Source: Planctomycetota bacterium (GTDB lineage Bacteria; Planctomycetota; Phycisphaerae; UBA1845). From it: a stretch of 14,619 nucleotides of DNA. Below, one piece after another: positions 7,371 through 14,613 of this stretch. The first letter of the stretch is position 1. Each line of letters starts with the position of its first letter. Under the pieces are notes generated by a model, which did not search any database, was not told the DNA's origin, and worked only from the letters and a program-made list of their open reading frames with translations. The translations under genes and the position numbers were made by a program. The DNA lies in contig JADFHG010000019.1 of NCBI GenBank assembly GCA_022567365.1, positions 1 to 14,619 on the forward strand, read 5' to 3'.

Positions 7371-9086
7371 ATGACCGTGGTTCACACCGCAAGACCGCGC
7401 CCCGTCGGGGAGGTTCTCGTCGAGCGAGGCGTGCTGACGCGCGAGCAACTCGACGAAGCGTTGGCCGCGCAGAAACGCTCGCCGAACCGCAAGCTGCTCG
7501 GGGACATGCTCATCGAACTTCAGCTCTGCACCGACGTGCAGGTGCTCGAGGCCCTCGCCGTGGTCTGCGCGGTCCCTTTCGCGCGAGTGACCCCGCGCCT
7601 GATGGACGGGCGAATCGCGACGATTCTTTCGCGCGAGTTTGCCGAGGAGCACAATGCCTTACCGTTGTTCCTCGTGGACGGCGTCTTGACGGTCGCGGTG
7701 GCCGAACCATCGGACATGTTTCTCTGCGAGGAGATCGCCCAACGGACGGGTCACACGGTCCAGGTCGTGGCATCACCGCGGACCGACATTCTTGCGGCGA
7801 TCGAGAATGCCTTCAGCTCGCGCGACGGCGATCAGTCGTTACTGCGTGACATTCTCGCGCAGGCCTCGGACCAAGACGACGCGATGGATGATGCGGACGC
7901 CGACGTGGACTTGGCCCAGGCTGCGAGCAAGGACTCGCCCGTGGTCAAGCTCGTGCATCACCTGCTCGTGTCGGCGGTGCGCGAAAAAGCGAGCGACGTG
8001 CACATCGAGCCGGGCGAGGACTCGCTACGTGTGCGTTTTCGTATTGACGGGCGTTTGTACGAGAAGATGAGACCGCCGCATGCGATGGCGCCGGCCGTGG
8101 TATCGCGCATCAAGATCCTGGCGAGCCTGGACATTGCCGAGCGGCGGCTTCCCCAGGACGGCGCGATCAGGATGACGGTGGACGACCGTTCGGTCGACCT
8201 GCGTGTATCGACGCTGCCGAACCAGTTCGGCGAGAAGGTCGTCTTGCGGATCCTGGACACGCAAAACGCTCTGATCGGGTTGGACCGTCTCGGAATGGAA
8301 CCCGAGGTCCGCGCCGCGTTCGAGCGCGCGGTGGCGAGGCCGAACGGTATGGTGTTGGTGACCGGACCGACGGGGAGCGGCAAGACCACGACGCTATACT
8401 CGGCGCTCAAGGCGATCGAAAGTGTCGAGAGCAATTTCTGCACCGTTGAGGATCCCATTGAGTACAATCTGGCCGGTGTCAACCAGTTTCAAACACACGA
8501 GCGTATCGGGCGCACGTTTCCGGCGCTGCTCCGATCGCTGCTGCGGCAGGATCCGGACGTGATCATGGTCGGCGAGATCCGCGATCCGGAAACGTGTCGC
8601 ATCGCGGTTCAGGCCGCGCTCACGGGACACCTCCTTCTCTCGACGCTTCACACGAACAACGCCGTCGGCGCGGTGACGCGGCTGCTCAACCTCGGCGCCG
8701 AACCGTATCTCATCAGCGCTTCTCTCGAAGCGGTTCTGGCGCAGCGCCTCGTTCGGCGGATTTGCACTCATTGCAAGACCGAAGTCGACGTGCCGAGCGT
8801 CATTCGCGAGGTTCTCGAACCGCAGGGTATTGAAGTTTCCCGAATGACCGTCGGCCGCGGCTGCGCCGAGTGCCAACAGAGCGGCATGCGCGGTCGTATC
8901 GGGCTATATGAAATCTTCGTTCCGACCGACGAGACTCGCGGCGCCATCGCGCAGGGCGCTACGATGGAAGAATTGCACGTGATGGCCGTTGCCAACGGTA
9001 TGAAACCGCTCAATCGCTCCGGGCTCGACAAGGCAGTAGCCGGAGAGACGACCTTCGAAGAGATTCTGCGCGTGACCGCGCTTTGA
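7371..9086 (+). CDS. pilB: PilB/GspE-type pilus assembly (extension) ATPase
   Basis: A 571-residue hexameric secretion ATPase that drives polymerisation of pilin subunits at the inner membrane. The N-terminal domain (about residues 8-150) is T2SSE_N/MshEN-like, with a good first motif at 10-34 (VGEVLVERGVLTREQLDEAL) and a degenerate second at 41-64. The catalytic half shows ASDVHIEP, FRIDG, Walker A GPTGSGKTTT (332-341, Lys338), the Asp box EDPIEY, Walker B DVIMVGEIRD (396-405) and the His box LTGHLLLSTLHTN. A zinc-binding tetracysteine, Cys465-x2-Cys468 and Cys498-x2-Cys501, marks PilB/GspE and is absent in retraction ATPases. All key residues are present. GspE is an alternative name; PilT next door favours PilB. 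Confidence 0.95.
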   Translation: MTVVHTARPRPVGEVLVERGVLTREQLDEALAAQKRSPNRKLLGDMLIELQLCTDVQVLEALAVVCAVPFARVTPRLMDGRIATILSREFAEEHNALPLFLVDGVLTVAVAEPSDMFLCEEIAQRTGHTVQVVASPRTDILAAIENAFSSRDGDQSLLRDILAQASDQDDAMDDADADVDLAQAASKDSPVVKLVHHLLVSAVREKASDVHIEPGEDSLRVRFRIDGRLYEKMRPPHAMAPAVVSRIKILASLDIAERRLPQDGAIRMTVDDRSVDLRVSTLPNQFGEKVVLRILDTQNALIGLDRLGMEPEVRAAFERAVARPNGMVLVTGPTGSGKTTTLYSALKAIESVESNFCTVEDPIEYNLAGVNQFQTHERIGRTFPALLRSLLRQDPDVIMVGEIRDPETCRIAVQAALTGHLLLSTLHTNNAVGAVTRLLNLGAEPYLISASLEAVLAQRLVRRICTHCKTEVDVPSVIREVLEPQGIEVSRMTVGRGCAECQQSGMRGRIGLYEIFVPTDETRGAIAQGATMEELHVMAVANGMKPLNRSGLDKAVAGETTFEEILRVTAL

Positions 9087-9096
9087 GAAACAGGCC

Positions 9097-10215
9097 ATGA
9101 GTATCGGACCACAATGCTTGCGTTTGCTAGCCGAAGCCCGCCGCATCGGCGCTTCCGACCTCTTGATCGTCGCCGGCGCCCCGCCCGCGGTCTACGTCAA
9201 CGCGAGGATGCGCCCACTGTGCGACACGCCGCTTGGTACGGACGACGCCCGTCGGTTGATCGATGAGCTGCTGACCGAGCAACAGCGTGATACGCTCGAG
9301 CGCAATCGCGACGCGGATTTTTCGGTGGCTCATTCCGACGTGGGGCGCTGCCGGGTCAACGTTCACTTCCAGCGCGGGTCGCCCGCGGCCGCGATTCGAT
9401 TCGTACCCGATACCGTTCCCGGGTTTGACGGCCTCAACTTGCCGCCGATTCTCGAGGAGCTCGCGCATCTTCCGCGCGGGTTGGTGTTGATCACGGGTGG
9501 GACCGGTTCGGGCAAGAGCACGACGATGGCCGCAATGCTCGACAGGATCAACCAGGAGACGGCCCTACACATTATCACGCTCGAAGACCCCATCGAATAC
9601 ACGTTCACCAACGCCCGTTCGATCATCGAGCAGCGCGAGATCGGCACGGATTCGCCGGGGTTCGCCGAGGCGCTGAGGCACATCGTGCGGCAGAAGCCCG
9701 ACGTGATCATGGTGGGCGAGATGCGCGACCTGGAGACGATCCGCACGGCGCTCACCGCCGCCGAGACGGGGCACCTTGTGCTGGCGTCGTTGCACACCGT
9801 CAGCGCGGCGCAGACCGTGGAGCGGATCGTGGACGTGTTCGAGCCGGCGCAGCAGGCCCAGATTCGCACACAACTCGCCGGTACGCTCCGCGCGGTCGCG
9901 TGTCAAACGTTGTTTACCACCGCCGATGGCGACGCGATGGTCCCCGCCGTCGAGGTGATGGTCACGACGCAGGCGATCGCCCGTGCCATTCGCGACGGCG
10001 AGACGCACCTGATCGCCGGGATGATCGAGACCGGTGCCGCACAGGGGATGCGGACACTCGACAGGGAAATCCTGAGACTCGTGTCGGAGGGTGCGATCAC
10101 GCGCGACGCCGCCCTCGCCAAGGCAAACAACCCGGAGCGCCTCGCGGGCCTTCTTGATCGTCCCCAGGAAGCGGTGGTTGCGCGGGGGGCCTCCGGCGCC
10201 AGGCCTTGGGAGTAA
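9097..10215 (+). CDS. pilT: PilT-type pilus retraction ATPase
   Basis: A 372-residue PilT family ATPase, which powers pilus depolymerisation and twitching. Visible motifs are the N-terminal GASDLLIVAGAPP, Walker A GGTGSGKST (134-142, Lys140), the Asp box LEDPIEY, SIIEQREIG, Walker B DVIMVGEMRD (202-211) and the His box AETGHLVLASLHT. The C-terminal retraction region has AIARAIRDGETHLI and GMRTLDREILRLVSEGAIT, a recognisable match to the PilT AIR motif. There is no tetracysteine, in contrast to PilB. Length matches PilT (about 345-370), with an extra Arg/Ala-rich C-terminal tail of about 20 residues. It starts 10 bases after PilB and ends 3 bases before PilC. Its presence argues for a retractable type IV pilus rather than a type II secretion system. 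PilU is a less likely alternative. Confidence 0.93.
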   Translation: MSIGPQCLRLLAEARRIGASDLLIVAGAPPAVYVNARMRPLCDTPLGTDDARRLIDELLTEQQRDTLERNRDADFSVAHSDVGRCRVNVHFQRGSPAAAIRFVPDTVPGFDGLNLPPILEELAHLPRGLVLITGGTGSGKSTTMAAMLDRINQETALHIITLEDPIEYTFTNARSIIEQREIGTDSPGFAEALRHIVRQKPDVIMVGEMRDLETIRTALTAAETGHLVLASLHTVSAAQTVERIVDVFEPAQQAQIRTQLAGTLRAVACQTLFTTADGDAMVPAVEVMVTTQAIARAIRDGETHLIAGMIETGAAQGMRTLDREILRLVSEGAITRDAALAKANNPERLAGLLDRPQEAVVARGASGARPWE

Positions 10216-10218
10216 ACA

Positions 10219-11439
10219 ATGCCCACGTTCACCTATGTCGCGCGAAACGCGGCCGGCACTTCCCGATCGGGCGAAGTCAGCGCGCCGTCGGAAATCGAGG
10301 CGGCGCGCGTTCTCCGCGGCGAGGGCAACTTCGTCGTCGAACTCAAGGAACAGCAGGGGGGAGCCACCGCGACCGCGCCGGCTAGTCGCGTCGGCGGACG
10401 CGTGCGGTTCCTCGACGTGCTGTTTTTCACGCAGCAGATGGCGATGATGATCGAGACCGGTGTACCCGTGGCCGAGGCGCTGGACGGAATCATTCGTCAG
10501 TCGTCGCCCGGGAAGTTCCGCCGCATTCTCGAGGATCTGCGCGGACGGGTCGAGTCGGGGGTTCCGTTGTCGGTGGCGCTCGCACGGTATCCGCGGGCAT
10601 TCGGCGCGATGTACGTCAATCTGATTCGCGCGTCCGAGGCCAGCGGCACACTCGGGAGCACGCTAAGCCGGCTCGGTTCTTATCTCGAAGGTCAACGCGA
10701 GGTTATGGGCCAGATCCGCGGCGCAATGTTGTACCCGGCCGTCTTGCTGACGTTGTCGATTGCCGCAGTAGCATTCGTCTTGACCTACATTCTTCCCAAG
10801 TTCATGGTGCTCTACAAGGGCAGGGAAGCGCTGTTGCCGACGCCGACGAAGATCCTGCTGGCCTCGAGCCATTTGCTGACCGCCTATTGGCCGTTCTGGA
10901 TCGCCGGAGTCGTTGGCGCCAGTGTCATGATCGTGGCGGCCTTGCGGACGTCCGCGGGGCGGCGCGCTTGGGACTGGGTGTACCTGAATTTTCCGTTGCT
11001 CGGGGCGATGGCGCGAAAGGCCCTTCTCACGCGGAGTTTGCATACGCTGGGCACACTGATCGACTCGGGTGTTCAGGTGCTCGACTCGGTGGCGATCACG
11101 AAGCGCGTCGTGCCGAACCACTACTTCGCCGAGATGTGGGACAAGGTCGACGAGGAGCTGCAGCGGGGTCGCCAGCTCAGTGCACCGCTTTACCGATCCA
11201 AGCTGTGTCCGCGGCCGATCGTGCAGATGATCGAGGCGGGCGAACGGTCGGGCCAACTCGGGTCGGTCCTCAAGCGTATCGCTACGTTCATGGAGAAAGA
11301 CCTGCGCGCGGCGATTAGTGCCCACACGCGTCTGATCGAGCCGGTGATGATCATGTTCACCGGTGTGATCATCGGCGGGATCGCCCTAGCGCTACTGCTA
11401 CCGATCTTCACTTTGTCGCGCAACATCGGGAAGTTTTGA
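10219..11439 (+). CDS. pilC: PilC/GspF-type inner-membrane platform protein
   Basis: A 406-residue polytopic inner-membrane protein on which the ATPases act to extrude or withdraw pilin. It has a short beta-rich N-terminus (PTFTYVARNAAGTSRSGEV) and two homologous T2SSF domains (about 65-195 and 268-400). Paired repeats mark them: MIETGVPVAEAL with LIDSGVQVLDSV, and ASEASGTLGSTL with AGERSGQLGSVL. Predicted transmembrane helices are at about 171-194, 224-242 and 374-398. Length matches the family. The ATG at 10219 has GGGAG at 10208-10212, inside the end of pilT, so the two are translationally coupled. It is the last gene of the block; hairpin-rich DNA follows. Confidence 0.94.
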   Translation: MPTFTYVARNAAGTSRSGEVSAPSEIEAARVLRGEGNFVVELKEQQGGATATAPASRVGGRVRFLDVLFFTQQMAMMIETGVPVAEALDGIIRQSSPGKFRRILEDLRGRVESGVPLSVALARYPRAFGAMYVNLIRASEASGTLGSTLSRLGSYLEGQREVMGQIRGAMLYPAVLLTLSIAAVAFVLTYILPKFMVLYKGREALLPTPTKILLASSHLLTAYWPFWIAGVVGASVMIVAALRTSAGRRAWDWVYLNFPLLGAMARKALLTRSLHTLGTLIDSGVQVLDSVAITKRVVPNHYFAEMWDKVDEELQRGRQLSAPLYRSKLCPRPIVQMIEAGERSGQLGSVLKRIATFMEKDLRAAISAHTRLIEPVMIMFTGVIIGGIALALLLPIFTLSRNIGKF

Positions 11440-11546
11440 GTCGCGCGACCCTGTAAACGAGCGCTATTGGGCGTCGGAATGCCGTTAGCAGCCTGTTGCA
11501 AAACATGTGGTACGGGCTTCCAGCCGGGTACGTGTTCAGCGCGTAG

Positions 11547-11568
11547 CGGCCGCCCCCCGCGGCGGCCG
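11547..11568. terminator. GC-only hairpin after the pilus operon, possible terminator
   Basis: A perfect 8-bp stem, cggccgcc with ggcggccg, closes a 6-base loop ccccgc. It lies about 110 bases past the PilC stop. There is no T-tract, so it is either a Rho-assisted end, a 3' stability element or simply a repeat. Confidence 0.35.
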
Positions 11569-11597
11569 TAGAAGCTCGGGAGCGTCTCGCACACCCA

Positions 11598-11619
11598 CGT
11601 CCGCCACAGGGGGCGGACG
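11598..11619. terminator. Second GC-rich hairpin in the convergent region, possible terminator
   Basis: A perfect 8-bp stem, cgtccgcc with ggcggacg, with a 6-base loop acaggg. It comes 30 bases after the previous hairpin, has the same 8-6-8 geometry and also lacks a T-tract on either strand. Confidence 0.35.
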
Positions 11620-11668
11620 CTACGTCGCGACTACCGTGTGTTGGCGGACAAACCGCTAAACATGTAAA

Positions 11669-11734
11669 CAGCCCGTCTTTTCACCGGCTGGAAGCCGACC
11701 CCCCTCGCAAGTGTCAGCTTCCTTCAACGGGCTG
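11669..11734. repeat. Imperfect long hairpin in the convergent region
   Basis: Outer arms cagcccgt (11669-11676) and acgggctg (11727-11734) pair. Nested inside, ggaagc plus gac (11690-11699, one mismatch) pairs with gtc plus gcttcc (11713-11722). The left inner arm also belongs to the 13-base inverted repeat with 11515-11527, so two alternative foldings are possible. Confidence 0.4.
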
Positions 11735-11740
11735 CCCAGT

Positions 11741-11760
11741 CGCGCGATCTTCGTCGCGCG
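11741..11760. terminator. Hairpin just past the carboxypeptidase stop, possible reverse-strand terminator
   Basis: Arms cgcgcga and tcgcgcg pair around tcttcg. It lies about 45 bases beyond the stop codon of the reverse-strand carboxypeptidase, the right place for its transcript end. There is no clear T-tract. Confidence 0.4.
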
Positions 11761-11805
11761 GCGCACGATCACATCAAGGCAGGGGTCTTGTTTCAAAGGC
11801 GGCTT

Positions 11806-13302
11806 CTACAATCCGTAGATCGGTGCGAACTTGTTCTTTACGTAGCTCATGAACGGTTCGATGGTGAGCGGCTTGCCGGTGACGCGCTCGACGAGTTCGC
11901 CCGCGCGGAAGCGTTGCCCGTGACGGTGAATGTTCTCGCGAAGCCAATTCAAGAGCGGTTTGTGATCGTTCGCGCGAATCCGGTCGAACAGGTCCGGAAT
12001 GTCTTCTTTGGCCTTTGCGAAAAACTGCGCGGCGTAAAGTTTGCCGAGGGCGTACGTGGCGAAATACCCGAACGCCCCCATCGACCAGTGGATGTCCTGA
12101 AGGCAGCCCTGCGCATCGTCGGGCGGTGTGATGCCGAGCAGATCCTCCATCTTGACGTTCCAGCGCTGTGGAATGTCGTCGACCTCGAGCTGACCATTGA
12201 ACAGCTCCCGCTCGATCTCGAACCGCAGGATCACGTGGAGGTTATACGTCAGTTCGTCGGCTTCGACGCGAATGAACGACGGTTCGACGGTGTTGATCGC
12301 GCCGTAGAACGCATCGAGCGACACGTCGCCGAGCGCCTTCGGGAACAGCCGGGCGGCTTCGTCGAAATGGTGCTCCCAGAACGCGCGACTTCGACCGACC
12401 TGGTTCTCCCACATGAGCGATTGCGATTCATGGATGCCCAGCGATACGGCTTCGCCCATCGGGGTGAACATGTGCTCGCGCGGCAGGCCTTGCTCGTACA
12501 GCGCGTGACCCGTCTCGTGCATGGTCCCGAACATCGCCGCCTGGAAGAAATCCTCCAGGTATCGCGTCGTGATCCTTACGTCGCCGCCGCCGCCGATGGT
12601 CGTGCAGAACGGATGGACGGTGACGTCGAGGCGCCCGGACTCGAAGTCGAAATTGAGCGCCTCGGCAAACTTGCGCGAGAGCGCCCGCTGCTGCTGCTCG
12701 GGATAGTGGCGGGTCAATATGGACCGGTCCGGTTTGGTGGATGAATCCGTCAGCCTCTTCAGGAACCGAACCGTTTCGTCGCGGAGCCGGGCGAATACGC
12801 CCTCGATCTGGGCCGAGGTCGCACCGGGCTCGAACTCGTCGATCAGGGCGTCGTATGGCTCGGCGCTATAGCCGATATGCTCGGCTTTTTGCCGGGTCAG
12901 CTCGAGCAGCCTCGAGAGCAGCGGCGAAAAGATGGAGAAGTCCGACTGCGCCCGCGCCTTCGCCCATGCGTCCTTCGCGAGCGTGCTGGTATGGGCCAAG
13001 TCCTTCACCAGTTGGGTCGGCAGCTTGGCGGCGCGTTCGTAATTGCGTCGCGTCTCGCGCACGTTGGTCCGCGCGACGTGGTCGTCCTCGTCCGTCTGCG
13101 CTTCGTCGAGCAGGCGCTTGACCTGCGGGTCGATCAACTGCGTATGGCGGATTCCCGACAGAAGGGCGATCTGCTCCGCACGCGCCTTCACGCCGTTGGG
13201 CGGCATGTACGTCTCCTGGTCCCAATCCAGAAGCGCGAGGGATGTCTGCAAGCGGCCGATGTCTCGGACGCGCTCCATCAAGTCTTCATAGGCCGTGGCC
13301 AT
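11806..13302 (-). CDS. M32 family (Taq-type) zinc metallocarboxypeptidase
   Basis: A 498-residue carboxypeptidase of peptidase family M32 (thermostable carboxypeptidase 1, Taq/Pfu type), a cytoplasmic zinc enzyme that removes C-terminal residues from peptides. The zinc site is intact: HETGH at residues 262-266 and the third ligand in HESQS, Glu292. Other family signatures are the N-terminal LLDWDQETYMPP, HPFCTTIGGGGDVRITTRY before the active site, MWENQVGRS, and YNLHVILRFEIERELF. The length matches the usual 490-510. The ATG at 13300-13302 (reverse) has an AGGGAAG ribosome-binding site and is followed directly by the conserved N-terminus. No signal peptide is seen. It is convergent with the pilus operon and shows no functional tie to it. 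A long forward-strand open frame across its C-terminal half is a shadow. Confidence 0.96.
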   Translation of the reverse strand: MATAYEDLMERVRDIGRLQTSLALLDWDQETYMPPNGVKARAEQIALLSGIRHTQLIDPQVKRLLDEAQTDEDDHVARTNVRETRRNYERAAKLPTQLVKDLAHTSTLAKDAWAKARAQSDFSIFSPLLSRLLELTRQKAEHIGYSAEPYDALIDEFEPGATSAQIEGVFARLRDETVRFLKRLTDSSTKPDRSILTRHYPEQQQRALSRKFAEALNFDFESGRLDVTVHPFCTTIGGGGDVRITTRYLEDFFQAAMFGTMHETGHALYEQGLPREHMFTPMGEAVSLGIHESQSLMWENQVGRSRAFWEHHFDEAARLFPKALGDVSLDAFYGAINTVEPSFIRVEADELTYNLHVILRFEIERELFNGQLEVDDIPQRWNVKMEDLLGITPPDDAQGCLQDIHWSMGAFGYFATYALGKLYAAQFFAKAKEDIPDLFDRIRANDHKPLLNWLRENIHRHGQRFRAGELVERVTGKPLTIEPFMSYVKNKFAPIYGL

Positions 13303-13400
13303 GGTCTTCCCTGCCTTTCGGATGGCAGCGTAGTCCAGATTCAGCGTGCTGTCACGTGAGTGTTGCGGTGTGCCATGGAGGAGTCGTTGTCAGGCGGGGC

Positions 13401-13429
13401 GTGTAGTATCGCTGCTTGAATCACTACAC
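13401..13429 (-). promoter_or_regulatory. Perfect 7-bp dyad upstream of the carboxypeptidase, possible operator/promoter
   Basis: Half-sites gtgtagt (13401-13407) and actacac (13423-13429) are separated by 15 bases, about 100-127 bases upstream of the carboxypeptidase start. On the reverse strand TTGTGT (13431-13426) and TACTAC (13408-13403) are spaced by 17 bases, a weak sigma-70-like pair overlapping the dyad. Each hexamer matches consensus at only three of six positions, so this is tentative. Confidence 0.25.
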
Positions 13430-13723
13430 AAGGGCATCTCCCGATTTCGTGTGCCGGATCGACGGACATTCGCAACGCATCAAACGGCGAGAGGTCGCGC
13501 CGGGCTCAAGTCCGCGGCTCGGAACACAGAAGCGGGAAATGGTGTAGATCACGTGGGAACCTGTGCCCGTTCGAGACGGTGGAAGTGGTTGCACTCTCGG
13601 GCAACGGTGCATGACAGGCACATGACGGCGCACGTGTGAGAAGCGGGAACGCGCGAGCGACAAGCACGGGAGCGCGTGGCCACGAGAGCGGCAAACCCGG
13701 CGTTGCACAATTGGAGGGGCAAA

Positions 13724-13748
13724 GGGACGGCGGCTGTTGGACCGTCCC
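13724..13748. repeat. Hairpin that forms part of an imperfect direct repeat
   Basis: gggacgg (13724-13730) pairs with ccgtccc (13742-13748). The block cggcggctgt, four variable bases, then ccgtccc at 13728-13748 recurs with the same spacing at 14443-14463, next to the terminal palindromic repeats, which suggests that both are copies of one interspersed element. Confidence 0.35.
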
Positions 13749-14013
13749 ATCGCTGCCCGCGAATCACGCCCCTACGGAAAACGAACACACCGTAGACGTC
13801 GCGACGTCGAACCCGCCGGCGGCGTGTTCGTGATCAACGCGGACCCGAGACCGAACACGCGTGGCCGACCTGAACGAACCACGCCAACACGTCGCGATTC
13901 GTGGGTGGGCCGCGCCTGTCGGCAGGTCCCGTTCACTGTTCTATTATTCCCCGCGGATAGCGCTCGGTCCACTCGCTTGCGGTCATTCCTTGTACAGGCC
14001 ACGCCGTCCGATA

Positions 14014-14154
14014 CTACAGCGTGAGACAATTGCTCGGAAGCAGGTGGTAGAGCAGCGAGAATACGCCCCAGACGACGAGCACCAACCCCACCGTCGCCCC
14101 CCACGGGCTGCGATCGAAAGCACTTACGGGATAGGTTTCTTGCCAACTGGCCAT
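14014..14154 (-). CDS. 46-residue single-pass membrane protein, hypothetical
   Basis: A very small reverse-strand gene. The product begins MASWQETYPVSAFDRSPWG, then has a hydrophobic helix at about residues 20-39 (ATVGLVLVVWGVFSLLYHLL) and a short tail ending SNCLTL. Support comes from three things: a good GAGG ribosome-binding site six bases before the ATG; a product with a clean soluble-then-transmembrane layout and three tryptophans at sensible places (before the helix, at its edge and within it), unlike nearby chance frames; and isolation in otherwise non-coding DNA. I do not recognise the family and assign no function. A 169-residue frame overlapping it on the same strand (14281-13772) is Arg/Ser/Gly-rich and much less convincing. 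Confidence 0.6.
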   Translation of the reverse strand: MASWQETYPVSAFDRSPWGATVGLVLVVWGVFSLLYHLLPSNCLTL

Positions 14155-14458
14155 CGTACACCTCGCATTCGCAACCTACGAAACACATCTTCATAGACAC
14201 CGCGCGACCGGTTTTCGTTAGTCGCGCCGCCGGATCGGCCCATGCAACGGCAGCACCAACACTCGATCCTTGCCGCTCCACCCTCTACCAACCCATCCGC
14301 CGAAAATCGCGCGAATCTGTTACGAAAGAGGAAAACAATCCGATTCCGGTCCGAAGGGGCGCCGACTGTGCGGAATCGGGACGTTGTTTCATGGCGTTCG
14401 CTTGATTGGCGGAAGGTGGGACAGGGTCTGTGACACAATCGGCGGCGGCTGTCGTGCC
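14155..14458. other. Upstream region of the small membrane-protein gene, no gene seen
   Basis: No supported coding sequence. The stretch should include the promoter of the reverse-strand small gene, but I see no convincing hexamers. The lower-GC patch around 14320-14345 is a candidate. Confidence 0.4.
14202..14227 (-). other. Hairpin upstream of the small membrane-protein start
   Basis: gcgcgac (14202-14208) and gtcgcgc (14221-14227) pair around a 12-base A/T-rich loop, about 48 bases before the start codon at 14154 on the reverse strand. It would lie in the 5' leader if transcription begins further upstream. Confidence 0.3.
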
Positions 14459-14484
14459 GTCCCGTAGAGACGAAGTGAGCTTAG

Positions 14485-14503
14485 CCCAGCATGCAGTGCT
14501 GGG
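14485..14503. repeat. Module B hairpin, copy 1
   Basis: A perfect 7-bp stem, cccagca with tgctggg, around the loop tgcag. It is the same stem as the copy at 14595-14613 with a different loop. Confidence 0.75.
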
Positions 14504-14522
14504 GTTCGTGAGAGACCGAGAA

Positions 14523-14576
14523 AACCGAGTCCCGTAGGGACGAATGAGACCTCAATCGTCCCTACGGGACTCGGTT
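14523..14576. repeat. Perfect 21-bp inverted repeat with 12-base loop
   Basis: The left arm is 14523-14543 (begins aaccgagtcccg) and the right arm 14556-14576 (ends cgggactcggtt), with no mismatch. The 12-base loop (14544-14555) itself contains a small tga/tca complementarity. Transcribed from either strand it would make a very stable hairpin. Confidence 0.9.
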
Positions 14577-14594
14577 GTGTTCTTGGGGACCTAT

Positions 14595-14613
14595 CCCAGC
14601 ACTTCGTGCTGGG
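14595..14613. repeat. Module B hairpin, copy 2
   Basis: A perfect 8-bp stem, cccagcac with gtgctggg, closed by ttc. An RNA copy could fold as a tight UUCG-type turn. Confidence 0.75.

Larger units (their letters stand above)
11440..11805. other. Convergent intergenic region rich in inverted repeats, no gene
   Basis: No coding potential is seen between the end of the pilus operon (forward) and the carboxypeptidase (reverse). A perfect 10-base palindrome, gtcgcgcgac, directly follows the PilC stop at 11440-11449. A 13-base inverted repeat (ggcttccagccgg at 11515-11527, ccggctggaagcc at 11684-11696) flanks the centre, and aaacatgt occurs at 11501-11508 and 11658-11665. These look like remnants of an interspersed repeat. 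Individual hairpins are listed separately. Confidence 0.6.
13303..14013. other. 711-base gene-poor stretch with scattered dyads
   Basis: The open frames here are short, Arg/Pro/Ser-rich and lack ribosome-binding sites, so I support no gene. The part next to 13302 should carry the carboxypeptidase promoter on the reverse strand. Visible structure: a dyad at 13401-13429, a hairpin at 13724-13748, and a perfect 14-base palindrome gacgtcgcgacgtc at 13795-13808. Confidence 0.5.

Noticed and set aside
818..11439. Reading the whole block as a type II secretion system
   Set aside because: The presence of PilM, PilN-type split proteins and PilT, with no GspG/H/I/J/K pseudopilins, fits a type IV pilus better, although secretin and PilP-like domains alone are ambiguous.
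11788..12744. 318-codon forward open frame opposite the carboxypeptidase
   Set aside because: It looks protein-like because it is the antisense of a conserved gene, but the M32 motifs lie on the other strand and the frame has no ribosome-binding site.
13772..14281. 169-codon reverse open frame in the gene-poor right end
   Set aside because: Composition is Arg/Ser/Gly-rich without domains, and it conflicts with the better-supported 46-residue gene in another frame.
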